Assembly: GCA_902702965.1 (NCBI GenBank)
Contig: CACRXP010000030.1
Span: 1,201,217-1,265,216, forward strand
Direction of reading: 5' to 3'
Source of the DNA: Spirometra erinaceieuropaei
Lineage: Eukaryota; Platyhelminthes; Cestoda; Diphyllobothriidea; Diphyllobothriidae
DNA length: 64,000 nt
Shown: positions 44,001 through 50,645 of the stretch, in pieces
How the letters are laid out: every line of letters starts with the position of its first letter
Position numbering within the stretch: the first letter of the stretch is position 1
Notes under the pieces: generated by a model
Seen by the model: only the letters and a program-made list of their open reading frames with translations
The model's database searches: none
Told to the model about the DNA's origin: nothing
Position numbers and translations under genes: made by a program

Positions 44001-46208
44001 AGTCTGCAGTTGTAAGGTAAAGTCCCGAGGCCTTTCAAAATTGTTGTTGCTCTCCTCTGGACTCTTTCTAGCAGCTCATAGTCTTTTTTGAGCCACGGAC
44101 GCCACATCTGGATTCCATATTCCAGATGCGAACGAATGAGCGCTCTGTATAATTTTCCAAATAACTCTTTGTCTACATTTGTGAAAGTTCGTTTAATTGC
44201 AAAGAAAACACTGGGTGCCCTTTTGGCCGCCCTAACGCACTGAGAGGAAGGCTTATCTTTTATTGGACCGCAGATCGCTACTCCATCCAGTATTGAAGAC
44301 ATATTCATGTCTATTTTCTTACGTCTTCTGTCCCCGACGGTATTAATTTTTTGACTGAACCACTTGTAAGAAACTTGGCACACTCGGCGGAATTCGAACC
44401 CGCAACAGAAGAGGCAAGGCGCCCAAAACACCTGGCTTATGCGACACCACCACGGAGGAGCCTTGCCTCTTTCTCACTTGAACTAAATTAGCCGTTCAGT
44501 CCACTGCAGCACATCGAATCCACCAGATGACTACTGGGTGTTTTGAGTTGCAGCAGTTCGCCCCTTTGTTGTAATTTGGTCGGTCAGCTTATTCGGATCA
44601 GCCATCCACACTAGGACCCAATTATACCCTCCCACTTAACTTGTGACTGTTCACAGCTATGGACTTGGTAATTAGTATTTGTTTGCGTTGTCAAGGATCT
44701 TTTTGCGGATGACTAGGCGGGTAACTTGGTTCGAATTCCTGAGTTTCGTGCGTTTCTATCCTACTAATTTTCACATACACCCACTTCCCTCCACATCTGC
44801 CGGAGAAACATTCTACAAATGGGCCAAAACGTCACGCGGCGCAATTCCGCTGTCCCAGAAGAATTATCCTCACACCAGCCGGCTGTTTTGCTGATATGCC
44901 AGAAATGGGTCAATAACTGCTGCTGCTGCCACAGTGTCCTGTGTCTGTAAAACAAATCGTTGCTGATAGAAGCGAACGAGTGAGTTCCAGGAAGCAGTTC
45001 AAAAGACGAAGATGCTATCACTGGAACAAGAAATTTATTGGTCTGACGTTTCGGATTCTCACTGGAACCCATCATCAGAGACAGTCGCAAAAAAGGGATG
45101 ACGAAATCCCGGCAATTAACAACTCGGACGCGGACTGACAAGCCATCACCGCATCAATTACGACCCCAGCGGTGATTGCGAGAGCTGTAAATTCCAGTAT
45201 GCATACGGTCCCACGGCAGCCACGTGCGATAAATACTCCACTCCTTGTGCGACCAGTACCCTTATCTGCGACTGTCTCTGATTATGGGTGTTAATATTCT
45301 TTAGACTTTCTAGATTCAGTGCTGTTTTATTGACCGGAATAGACGCACCCGAGGTTAAAGCTATGTCAGAAGACAGTCAGGATAACTCGGTTATTCTTGA
45401 TGGTTCTATAGCAATAAATAGAAAGATTAGTGGAGCACAATAAGGCGGGGAATAAATTGAAAGGTGGACGTACATTCAAGGTCGAGCAGTCAGCGAATGA
45501 CGCCAAAGTGTGGTGGTCGGTCTATAAGCGAGCGGCAACAAAGAGCAATAGACAAAGGAGAAAGAACAATGAACAAAGAATGCCGAGAACCGACGAATAG
45601 GTATACAGAGACAAACACAGGGTGGTATGAATAAAGTCTGGTTACTGACAAACGGTGAGTAGCAAAAATAGAGACAATAAAATAAATTGCCACCAGGGAT
45701 GTCACAATGGGTTCGAGTGAGAATCCGAGACGTCAGGCCAATAAATTTCTTCTTCCAGTGATCGCATCATTGTCTTCCAAAACAAGTCATGTTTCTCGGA
45801 GGTACGCCCAACAAAGTCAATAGGTGCGTTTGTTTTACTGCGGTGAGGCTTTGGAGAACTCTCCCTAGGCGCATTTTCTTCGCCCTCTGCCTTTCAGGCG
45901 CCTTCGAGTTGTCGAACCTGATCAGCCAACACCTCATAACCGCGCTGGTTCCCTTCCTGCCCCTGCAGGAGGTGCACGTTCGTCGATGTATCGCGGATGC
46001 GGCGGCACGCATGCAGGTGGAGGCCACGGAGGAGATGAAGGATTTCATTGTCGACGAACTGGACTGGGGCCCCAATGACATGCACATCTTCTCGGAGTCC
46101 GGTTGCAAGCTCATCTACGAAAAAGTGGGCTTTTACCTGCAGCACACTGCGCTAACCAAAGAAATTGATGATGATGATTCCATCCAGACAAACCCTCATG
46201 AGCCTTAA
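31849..46208 (+). CDS. torsin AAA+ ATPase, six exons, 351 residues
   Basis: Exons: 31849-32032, 32068-32135, 32173-32364, 35337-35512, 39750-39874 and 45898-46208. All introns are GT-AG and all splice phases close, giving 1056 bases including TAA. Torsins are ER-lumen/nuclear-envelope ATPases activated by membrane cofactors. Seen: a hydrophobic N terminus (residues 4-38), CLVRECC (46-52), LHGQHIAEE (71-79), Walker A GFTGVGKN (102-109, with the torsin-typical Asn), Walker B FVFDE (167-171), sensor-1 region FLGNSG (205-210), VPFLPL (266-271), Cys279, and Gly-Cys-Lys at 317-319. Torsins are about 330-350 residues, so the model looks complete. A TGA in frame at 31816 and no earlier ATG support the start. 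No AATAAA was found close after the stop. Which animal paralogue it corresponds to is not decided. Confidence 0.95.
32033..32067 (+). other. 35-bp micro-intron 1
   Basis: Begins GTAAAATTGG and ends CATTTTAG. Removing it joins codon AAA (Lys62) and keeps the frame into LREDLRSRLHGQ. Confidence 0.9.
32068..32135 (+). CDS. torsin exon 2
   Basis: 68 bases encoding LREDLRSRLHGQHIAEERLY plus two residues, the segment just before the AAA+ core. The G-Q-H motif is conserved in torsins and related AAA+ proteins. Confidence 0.9.
32136..32172 (+). other. 37-bp micro-intron 2
   Basis: Begins GTGAAGGTTC and ends TTGTCAG; phase 0. Removing it joins the ERLYSH and AHMDDPNPRK segments. Confidence 0.9.
32173..32364 (+). 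CDS. torsin exon 3: Walker A
   Basis: Encodes residues 85-148 with DPNPRKALVLSLHGFTGVGK and the FPHEDLVEDYK end. The Walker A lysine is residue 108, followed by Asn109 in place of the usual Ser/Thr, as in torsins. Donor GTTAGT at 32365, phase 0. Confidence 0.95.
32365..35336 (+). other. torsin intron 3 (2.97 kb)
   Basis: No other exon or element recognised inside. Ends with a pyrimidine-rich tract and CTGTAG. Confidence 0.8.
35337..35512 (+). CDS. torsin exon 4: Walker B
   Basis: Encodes residues 149-206 plus two bases of Gly207: an amphipathic start, SIFVFDEVDKMPPGVLNAL with Asp170 and Glu171 of Walker B, and RRSIFIFL leading to sensor 1. Donor GTGATT, phase 2. Confidence 0.95.
35513..36099 (+). 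other. torsin intron 4, unique 5' part
   Basis: No repeat or exon recognised. Open frames on both strands overlap and look random. Intron 4 as a whole runs 35513-39749. Confidence 0.6.
36100..36311 (-). repeat. tRNA-SINE fragment, minus, joined to a plus copy
   Basis: Carries the SINE body in minus orientation: CCAACCAGCAGCCGCACAG, CCGGCAAAGACAAGGGAGACTC, GTCAGCCAGTCATACCCAACCCCGAGGTGTGGAACACC. It lacks the tRNA-like part, because the sequence switches at about 36311 to a + copy. Confidence 0.75.
36312..36480 (+). repeat. tRNA-derived SINE, best tRNA-like head
   Basis: AGTGAGCGCCCCTCTACCATTG is followed by CCCAGTGGTTAGAGGCG (A box), TTAGACTTCTAACTAACAGG (anticodon-arm-like, loop near CTTCTAA), GGTCCCGGGATCGAACCCC (B-box-like) and the body (CACACTTCGGGGTTGGATATGACTGGCTGACG). 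Pol III type transcription is expected from known tRNA-SINEs. Confidence 0.85.
36483..36740 (+). repeat. dispersed repeat family D copy in torsin intron 4
   Basis: CAGTTTCGACGATGTCCAACGTGTGCTTCACAGC, GACTTGCACGTGCATCAGTTTACAGTGATAGGAGACTAGCGCAGC and CCACCTGGTCCCGA follow the family order. Shorter than the long copies. Confidence 0.8.
36750..36795 (-). repeat. SINE A-box scrap
   Basis: The minus strand reads GAGTTCGTGGCTCAGTGGTTAAGGCGTTCGC, the tRNA-like head of the SINE, directly abutting the first 0.7-kb duplicate. Confidence 0.65.
36789..37503. repeat. 0.7-kb direct repeat, copy 1
   Basis: Matches 38129-38853 over nearly its whole length. Shared landmarks: GTTCTGACCAGCGA, CATAGACAGAACTCC, CCATGCATCGTAAAATGA, AAGCGGCCCTTCCT, AGCCGACAGCGACCTGA, AGAAATCATTGCACCAGTCTTTC, TCAGGAGGCGAAACC, ACATGTGATTTGCAGGAAA and the end AGGAGTCGCTTAG. 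No open frame runs through it. Copies differ by scattered substitutions and small indels. Confidence 0.9.
37530..37615 (-). repeat. SINE tail fragment, minus
   Basis: GGGGGACTGGAATGATCATATTCGGCTTATTAGCCGTCATCAGCCAGTCATAC is the SINE body in reverse, immediately after copy 1 of the 0.7-kb repeat. Confidence 0.7.
38035..38115. mobile_element. 81-bp fold-back mini-element, copy 1
   Basis: Ends are inverted repeats (AAAATGAAGTT and AACTTCATTTT). The middle holds a second short dyad, TTCGGTGCGGGCCGAA. It differs from the 39159 copy at two positions. The flanks resemble each other for a few bases, so the true repeat may be slightly longer. Confidence 0.7.
38129..38853. repeat. 0.7-kb direct repeat, copy 2
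   Basis: See copy 1. This copy has an additional segment (CCTCATCTGCCCACGGTGAGCA) near 38590 and lacks GATCAAAAAGAACGACGGCG present near 37431 in copy 1. The two copies lie in the same orientation about 625 bases apart, within torsin intron 4. Confidence 0.9.
39105..39158 (-). repeat. SINE tail scrap, minus
   Basis: CTTACTGACAAATAAAAGGAGAACTTAAATGGCCAT resembles the reversed SINE tail and is cut by the second 81-bp mini-element. Confidence 0.5.
39159..39239. mobile_element. 81-bp fold-back mini-element, copy 2
   Basis: Same length and inverted ends as the copy at 38035-38115, with two base differences. It appears to interrupt a SINE tail at TGGCCAT. Confidence 0.7.
39750..39874 (+). CDS. 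torsin exon 5: sensor 1
   Basis: Begins after TTAG with the last base of Gly207, then NSGGKVINEYLLEAV through RRSLAKAVFNEK (residues 208-248). N208 is the sensor-1 position of the F-L-x-N pattern. Donor GTGCGT, phase 1. Confidence 0.9.
39875..41493 (+). other. torsin intron 5, 5' part without recognised feature
   Basis: No element or exon recognised. Intron 5 as a whole runs 39875-45897. Confidence 0.6.
41494..41885 (+). repeat. dispersed repeat family D, copy with type B 3' half
   Basis: GACAGTTCGACCGTCGGCTTCGACGATGTCCGCCG starts the unit. The family landmarks follow to TACTGACCAGGATTTCAATCAACAACAGC, then the type B 3' half (GACTTGAGCCGACAAATGGGTCTTGCCACCAC, GGGCATTTGTTATGGGTATACATTCCC) shared with 30600-30690. 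Confidence 0.85.
42100..42480 (-). pseudogene. Penelope-like element: GIY-YIG endonuclease remnant
   Basis: The minus strand from about 42445 reads HYTGQTGRRLSSR, then after frameshifts FPPRRKATNLTSRVHGEW, EDCWRPGCLTPTPSTNT, and a tail that shares CACGCCGCCGTGAGACGGCGTG and the flanking AAGGGTGCACGC with 47345-47390. It is a broken copy of the same subfamily as the + copy at 46960-47420. Confidence 0.8.
42481..43210. repeat. GC-rich repeat blocks, unclassified
   Basis: Blocks near 42730-42910 (GTGGCCTTTATGGCACTCGCCCTCATGTGGGACC, TTGTCAGCCACTGAGCCCATGCCCACC) and 43090-43200 (GGCACGCGTAGACGTGCCGCTTCACTTTGCCAGCCACCGCGCCCACG) resemble each other and the pair near 16.8-16.9 kb. AT-rich sequence at about 42930-43085 separates them. 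Confidence 0.45.
43211..43756 (+). other. torsin intron 5, no recognised feature
   Basis: No exon or repeat recognised. Confidence 0.5.
43757..44330 (-). pseudogene. CR1-like LINE C-terminal fragment
   Basis: One uninterrupted minus-strand frame: ILDGVAICGPIKDKPSSQCV, AIKRTFTNVDKELFGKLYRALIR, LEYGIQMWRPWLKKDYELLERVQRRAT and LFPLEYRQIQGDLIQAYRIL. This is the region after the RT palm that ends CR1-type ORF2, and it matches 58330-58620 (NIDKELFGRIF, LEYGIQSWLPWMREDSTLLEKMLRR). The RT core is missing (5' truncation), typical of LINE insertions. It is the freshest-looking LINE tail in the window apart from 62-63.5 kb. Confidence 0.9.
44370..44470 (-). repeat. tRNA-like sequence with long variable arm, SINE-like
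   Basis: The minus strand holds a candidate A box (TGGTGTCGCATAAGCCAGG at 44450-44432), a GCGCCTTGCC stem region, and a perfect B box GGTTCGAATTCC (44400-44389). It differs from the other SINE in the window. It lies directly 5' of the minus-strand LINE tail. It could be a second SINE family or a tRNA relic; the acceptor stem was not closed by eye. Confidence 0.55.
44471..45000 (+). other. torsin intron 5, no recognised feature
   Basis: No exon recognised. Part of this may be pseudo-LTR sequence belonging to the ribozyme locus that follows. Confidence 0.4.
45001..45778. repeat. inverted repeat arms around ribozyme locus, torsin intron 5
   Basis: Left arm 45001-45070 and right arm 45709-45778 are reverse complements with about 9 mismatches in 70. 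A further inverted match of 21 of 22 bases lies between 45069-45090 and 45268-45289. The right-hand copy is therefore a + strand ribozyme split by about 420 bases. Its core is also mutated (GTCACAA in place of CTGATGA next to helix II, and GAGAC in place of GAAAC). Layout parallels the 3.7-4.05 kb locus. Confidence 0.8.
45041..45082 (-). ncRNA. hammerhead ribozyme motif, second copy
   Basis: Minus-strand order: GUCU, CUGAUGA, U, helix II GGGUUC / loop CAGUGA / GAAUCC, GAAAC, GUC, AGAC. Helix I pairs 4 bp (GUCU with AGAC) before mismatches. At the third pair this copy has U-A where the 3736-3783 copy has U-G, a change that keeps pairing. Helix II bases are identical to the first copy but its loop differs (CAGUGA versus GAGCAG). 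It shares the same single extra U after CUGAUGA, so that U is a family trait. Confidence 0.65.
45898..46208 (+). CDS. torsin exon 6: C-terminal domain
   Basis: Starts after a pyrimidine tract and TTTCAG, completing Gly249. Encodes AFELSNLISQHLITALVPFL to the TAA. Contains Cys279 and Gly317-Cys318-Lys319, the redox/sensor-2 cysteines typical of torsins, and a 15-residue acidic tail after HTALTKE. The open frame extends upstream to 45789 but that part is intron. Confidence 0.95.
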
Positions 46209-46470
46209 CTGCTTCTCGCTGGATTAGCCTCTCCGTCTCGTCACCTCCCGAGGGAGACACTTTTTCGGCGCCCTTTGTACAAAAACCCCACACTCTTCTT
46301 ATATCTCCGGTCAAATGCTAATCAATGATGTCTTGGGCTCATTATGACTTTACTATGTGCTTCTCACAATGCGATCATATATTTTGGTATACTTTTGCTT
46401 TATGGATATCTCGGTCTTCTCCTGCCTCACCCCGGCTCCCCGTGGGCTGGTGGTGATGGACGGGATAATT
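46209..46470 (+). other. torsin 3' flank
   Basis: Presumed 3' UTR and beyond. No clear AATAAA or ATTAAA signal in the first 200 bases. Confidence 0.5.
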
Positions 46471-46474
46471 TCTC

Positions 46475-46560
46475 CAGACCGCCAATTTTTAGTCATGTGG
46501 TTAGAGGCGTTACATTTTTAACTACTAGGTCGCAGGATCGAGCCTAGTCTGGTCACATCA
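46475..46560 (+). repeat. tRNA-SINE fragment
   Basis: AGTCATGTGGTTAGAGGCGTTACATTTTTAACTACTAGGTCGCAGGATCGAGCC is a diverged tRNA-like SINE head. Confidence 0.65.
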
Positions 46561-46663
46561 GAGATTCAACAACTCTGTTGGAGTAAAAGAACTGCGTATC
46601 CATAGTGACTTCAGTCAAATGTAGTTTGAAAGGATCGCCTTTTGGGTTTGATGTGGTTGCTGT

Positions 46664-46900
46664 CTAAGAGCAGTCTCCAACTACAAGACAGTAGTTCTGA
46701 GCGCACAGGGTGCGGAGTGTTTGTATCATGTCACCTCGTAGTTGTCTGTGACTCAAAGGGAAGAGGTCGAGACTAGATAATCGTACTTCATAGGATAGTT
46801 CCAGATTTCGAGCATTTTCGAAAATACTGAGGTCCTTAGTGGTCCATGGTTTCCAGGCTTGGCTAGCGAACCCCAGTTGCAGTCGAAGTCCGGTTTTCAA
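46664..46900 (-). pseudogene. CR1-like LINE C-terminal scrap
   Basis: The minus strand reads LRLQLGFASQAWKPWTTKDLSIFENA then LSSLDLFPLSHRQLRGDMIQTLRTL. This is the LINE tail pattern R-L-S-x-L-x-L-F-P-L-x-x-R-x-x-R-G-D. About 80 codons survive. Confidence 0.75.
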
Positions 46901-46959
46901 AAGTCGAAATTACTGGAGCGACATAACCATGACCTTTATTTCACCCTCATTGTGTCGGG

Positions 46960-47420
46960 GGAAATTACTCATGGATGGAGGCGAATATGCGAGTCCTAGG
47001 TTCTTGTTACGGGGATTGCTGTCGCCACTACACAGGACAGACCGGACGACGGCTTAGCTCGCGACTAACGGAGCATAAACAGGCAGTCCGGAAAGGCGAC
47101 CCGCTATCTCAGGTCGCTGCTCACACCCTGGAGGACGGCCACGAACTTAACTTCGCGAGCACGCGGATAATGGCGCGAGCCGGCAATAAGACAGAGCGGA
47201 CACTGCTGGAGGCCTGGGCGTCTAACACCAGCTCCATCAACAGACACGTNNNNNNNNNNNNNNNNNNNNNNNNNNNNNNNNNNNNNNNNNNNNNNNNNNN
47301 NNNNNNNNNNNNCGGCCAAGGGGCGAGACCCAATTCCTAGCCAAGGGTGCACGCGATCACGCCGCCGTGAGACGGCGTGGACTCAGCCTTGTCGCGAATA
47401 CTATCACCTGCACCCCTACT
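46960..47420 (+). pseudogene. Penelope-like element: GIY-YIG endonuclease fragment with gap
   Basis: The + frame reads CCRHYTGQTGRRLSSRLTEH, KQAVRKGDPLSQVAAHTLED, GHELNFASTRIMARAGNKTE and LLEAWASNTSSINRH before a 63-base N gap (47250-47312). Y-x-G, the R of the first helix and the E-H pair are present as expected for Penelope-type GIY-YIG nucleases. After the gap a noncoding tail holds CACGCCGCCGTGAGACGGCGTG, a near palindrome shared with 42140. The RT is missing. This subfamily differs from the 2652-3599 element (HYTGQTGRR against VYCGQMEK). Confidence 0.85.
47250..47312. other. assembly gap (63 N)
   Basis: Run of N inside the Penelope-like element, in the stretch that separates endonuclease and 3' tail. 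Confidence 1.
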
Positions 47421-48235
47421 CCTTTCTTTGGGAAATTACAAAAACTGCTCATTTGACGCCAAATTCTTACAGTCTCTGACGCTGGCCTCCTGTACTAGAC
47501 CGAAAGGTCAGACCAGTACGTCTGCTGTCCCAGTGGTCCCGCGTTCATCTTTTTAGGGAAAGATTTTTTAGAGAGCTGGTGGTTTTTCGCGCCCACAACT
47601 GATTCGAAGCGATTATTTCATTGTTCTATTCCGCGTTTTTCGCGGAATTCAGAGCGAAGGTTCAGCTTGTACGTGTTTGTGCATATCTTCATTGATAATC
47701 TACTAAAGCATGTCCTAAGGACGCATTCCTTGTCCAAAGCCATGTCTTATCTTGTAAACAAAGATAAAATTGCTCTTTCGCTGTCTGGAACACAGATGAA
47801 TCACTGTTTTAGACCCTTCACTAGCTTTTTTGCCCGACGTTGAACTTTCTTTGGCCATATTCTTTGTCGTTCATAACGTTGGCGTTTGCGTATATGCCAC
47901 ATTTTAGGTAAGGGTGAACGAAGACGCCATAAACTTTCTCAAAATGTCTTCACTGAATATTGCAAACGTCGTGGTGTTTTTTGCAGCGTTTGCACACTGC
48001 ACCTAATGGTTTCAGCTTGCTCTGTAGCTTAACACTGAGATGCTTCCGCGAGTGTTCGGTGTTAAGTTGAATTCCTTTTGGGCAATATGCCCTCATGTTG
48101 TCACCCCGATGGAAGTTGATTGGACGCCAGTGGAGGACGACGCATTTTTGCCCGCTGAAATCAAAAAACTTTCGCTCAGGCCAGGTCTGTAACCGGCACA
48201 CACACCTCCTTCGTACCTTTAACATTTTTGGCTAC
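47421..48235. other. no recognisable feature
   Basis: No exon or repeat recognised. Confidence 0.4.
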
Positions 48236-48615
48236 TAAGCCAGAAATGGCCATTCCAGTCTCTCTTGTCTTTGTCGGCAATAGCACTCTGCCTTTATCAT
48301 GCGCTGCTGTGCGGCTGCTGGTTGGAGTCGAGGGAAAGCGCATAACAGGACGAGTAAGTTCCGTGAGAACGATTAATGAACCCCCCCCCTCTACCATTGT
48401 ACCTTCCCGATCGAAACCGACAGGACAAGGAACGCGTGGCTCAGTGGTTATAGGCGTTGGACTTCTAACTAACAGGTTGCAGGATCGACCTCTAGGTGTT
48501 CCAGACTTCGGGGTTGGGTATGACTGGCTGAGGACGGCTAATCAGCCAGAAATGATCATTTCAGTCTCCCTTGTCTTTGTCGGTAATACCATTCTGCCCG
48601 ATGTTAAATTTTCTA
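48236..48615 (+). repeat. tRNA-derived SINE, near-complete with preceding tail
   Basis: Order: tail (AGAAATGGCCATTCCAGTCTC, CTTGTCTTTGTCGGCAATAGC), middle (GCGCTGCTGTGCGGCTGCTGG), leader with C8 run (AATGAACCCCCCCCTCTACC), A box (CGTGGCTCAGTGGTTATAGGCG), TTGGACTTCTAACTAACAGG, B-box region (GGTTGCAGGATCGACC), body (GACTTCGGGGTTGGGTATGACTGGCTGA) and a second tail ending near TAATACCATTCTGCCC. The tail appears on both sides of the tRNA-like head, so this is either a dimer or a SINE with repeated tail. Confidence 0.85.
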
Positions 48616-49473
48616 GCTGTCTCCTATAAGGTAGGCATTTTATACCGCTGACCAGTTTTTTTTTACTCTTTTTCGTACGTTCTCCAAATGAGTTATACGT
48701 TTTTTATGCAGGGGTCCAACGCCAAAATACAACAATCTGGCATTGAGCAACTAAATGTTCTAAACATCAGCCCAAAAGTTAGGGATGCTTTCCTGGTATC
48801 TTTTGTGACCTCATCTGGTTCTCCTATATGGTGAGACGACCGCTTGAATCATCCACACACCGAAGCTTTATTATTTGCTTACTGTGTCGATTTGATTACC
48901 TTTGACGAAGTGACCAAATTCGAATTACATCGCTATCCTGTTGTAGGATCGAATTCGACTAACGCATTTTGTTGAAATTAGGATTAAAGAACCATTTGAC
49001 AAACTATTGTTAATTGATCAAAATTTCTTTGTATTTTTAACCTACCATTTGGCTATTCTTTTGTCTTTTACAGCTTGAACTTATCAGCAAATGTACTTTC
49101 TTACGGTCTATAAGAACTAGGTAGTCATTCGCATGCATTAAAAACAGAATGAGGCACAGAACCCCAGTCTGAATGGTTGACCATTCCAATATGGCATTAC
49201 CAACACAAGCATGTTGAGTTCTGCGTGTGAGCAAGACGGTCATCCATATGAGTAGCTACCCAGTCGTACCCATTTACTGCAGTACAATTTATGCTGACTG
49301 CATCGATTGGTGGACCCATTTCGTCCAGCTTGTCATGGATGTGGGCAGCTTAATGAGACAGAATCATCCGCTTTTATAATCGTGCCTATGCGCACGAAAC
49401 AAGTCGTTTTATTTTAGATGTCTCATTAGTTCCGCTTTTATCATTCTCTTCCATCCAGTCAGAGCAAACACTT
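48616..49473. other. no recognisable feature
   Basis: AT-rich, no exon or repeat recognised. Confidence 0.4.
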
Positions 49474-49890
49474 GTGAGACTCATTGATCTGAAGCTATTT
49501 TATGAGGTTCCCTCACCACCATTACATCTGGGACTTATGTTAACTTGCCTCAAGTCACCAGACAAATCTCCTCTTCCCTCGAATTGTCGAAGATCTTGGG
49601 GAACGTTAAAGCCATTTGGTTTGCCAGCGTACTCAAACTTTGAGGGGGGTGGGGTGCCGACCCGGCCGGGCGGTCTTATGGGTTGTAGTTGTCCCAACTG
49701 TTTTAAATGCGTCCGTTGTGAAGGTCACCGTGTTCATTTTATTGATAGATACAGAAAGCAGGCTTCTCGGTATGGTCAGACATTAATAAATCAGACGAGG
49801 AGTGTCTTGTCCAAGTTATCAGATAAATTGTTTCCCTTCCAATCTTTCAGACACGTTTGGGCTTATCCATACTACCAAGGACCCTGTTAG
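49474..49890 (+). other. 138-codon open frame of unknown nature
   Basis: The frame has GLMGCSCPNCFKCVRCEGHR, a Cys-rich patch resembling a metal-binding knuckle, followed by a basic Ser/Leu segment. No family is recognised, no splice sites stand out, and composition is like its surroundings. It could be part of a decayed element, an exon of an unseen gene, or chance. Confidence 0.2.
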
Positions 49891-50645
49891 ATTGTTCAAT
49901 AGTCTGTCTGGCTATGTTTGACTTAAATGCTTTACGTTTTGAAATCATGTAAATGCTCGAGAGTTTTGGATGCGGAAAAGTGACTATACTCTCAAGGAAG
50001 AACACAATGTCCACTTCGGTTAGGGGACGTGTGGGAACCCAACCCAAGAATACAGCTACCGTCGGGCAGCTTGATCGTTGTTGTTGCAGAAGTGCTTGTC
50101 CATTTTCGACTGTTGGGTAAGGAACTCGTCAGTGATTAGATTTCTGTTCAAAGGGGTTTCCTGATCTCCTGCACTGTATCAATCCCTTTATGTTAACGAG
50201 TGGCATCGATATTGGACATGTGCTGGTGGGGTAGCAGTACTTTAAATTCCTTACTTTAAGTACCTTGATCAGGCACCTTCTCAGAGGACTTTTACTTGGA
50301 GGAAAAGTGAAAGCGAATATGCTACTCCCGTTTTAACAGGTTCATTTCAAGTCAAGACAGTTTATGGAAAATGTGTTTGAGATTTTGAACTTCTTCCGGA
50401 CCAATTTTCCATATTCTCTGATGCATAAAATCATTGATGACATTCCATATGTTGGTCTAGTTGCACTCGGATAAAAAGAAAACATATTTCTTGCAGAACG
50501 TACGACTTAATTCTTGAAGCCGCATTACCGACAAGATGTATAGAGTTAGCGCCCGTATACCTGATGCTTGGGACATGCGTGAATTAACTTTTTAGTTGGG
50601 TCGGCCATTAACAGTATAAAAACAATAAGGAAAAGACATACTTCA
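49891..50645. other. no recognisable feature
   Basis: No exon or repeat recognised. Confidence 0.4.

Noticed and set aside
45789..45897. Upstream extension of the last torsin exon
   Set aside because: The frame is open but the AG acceptor at 45896-45897 restores the conserved torsin sequence and phase; the extension has no torsin similarity.
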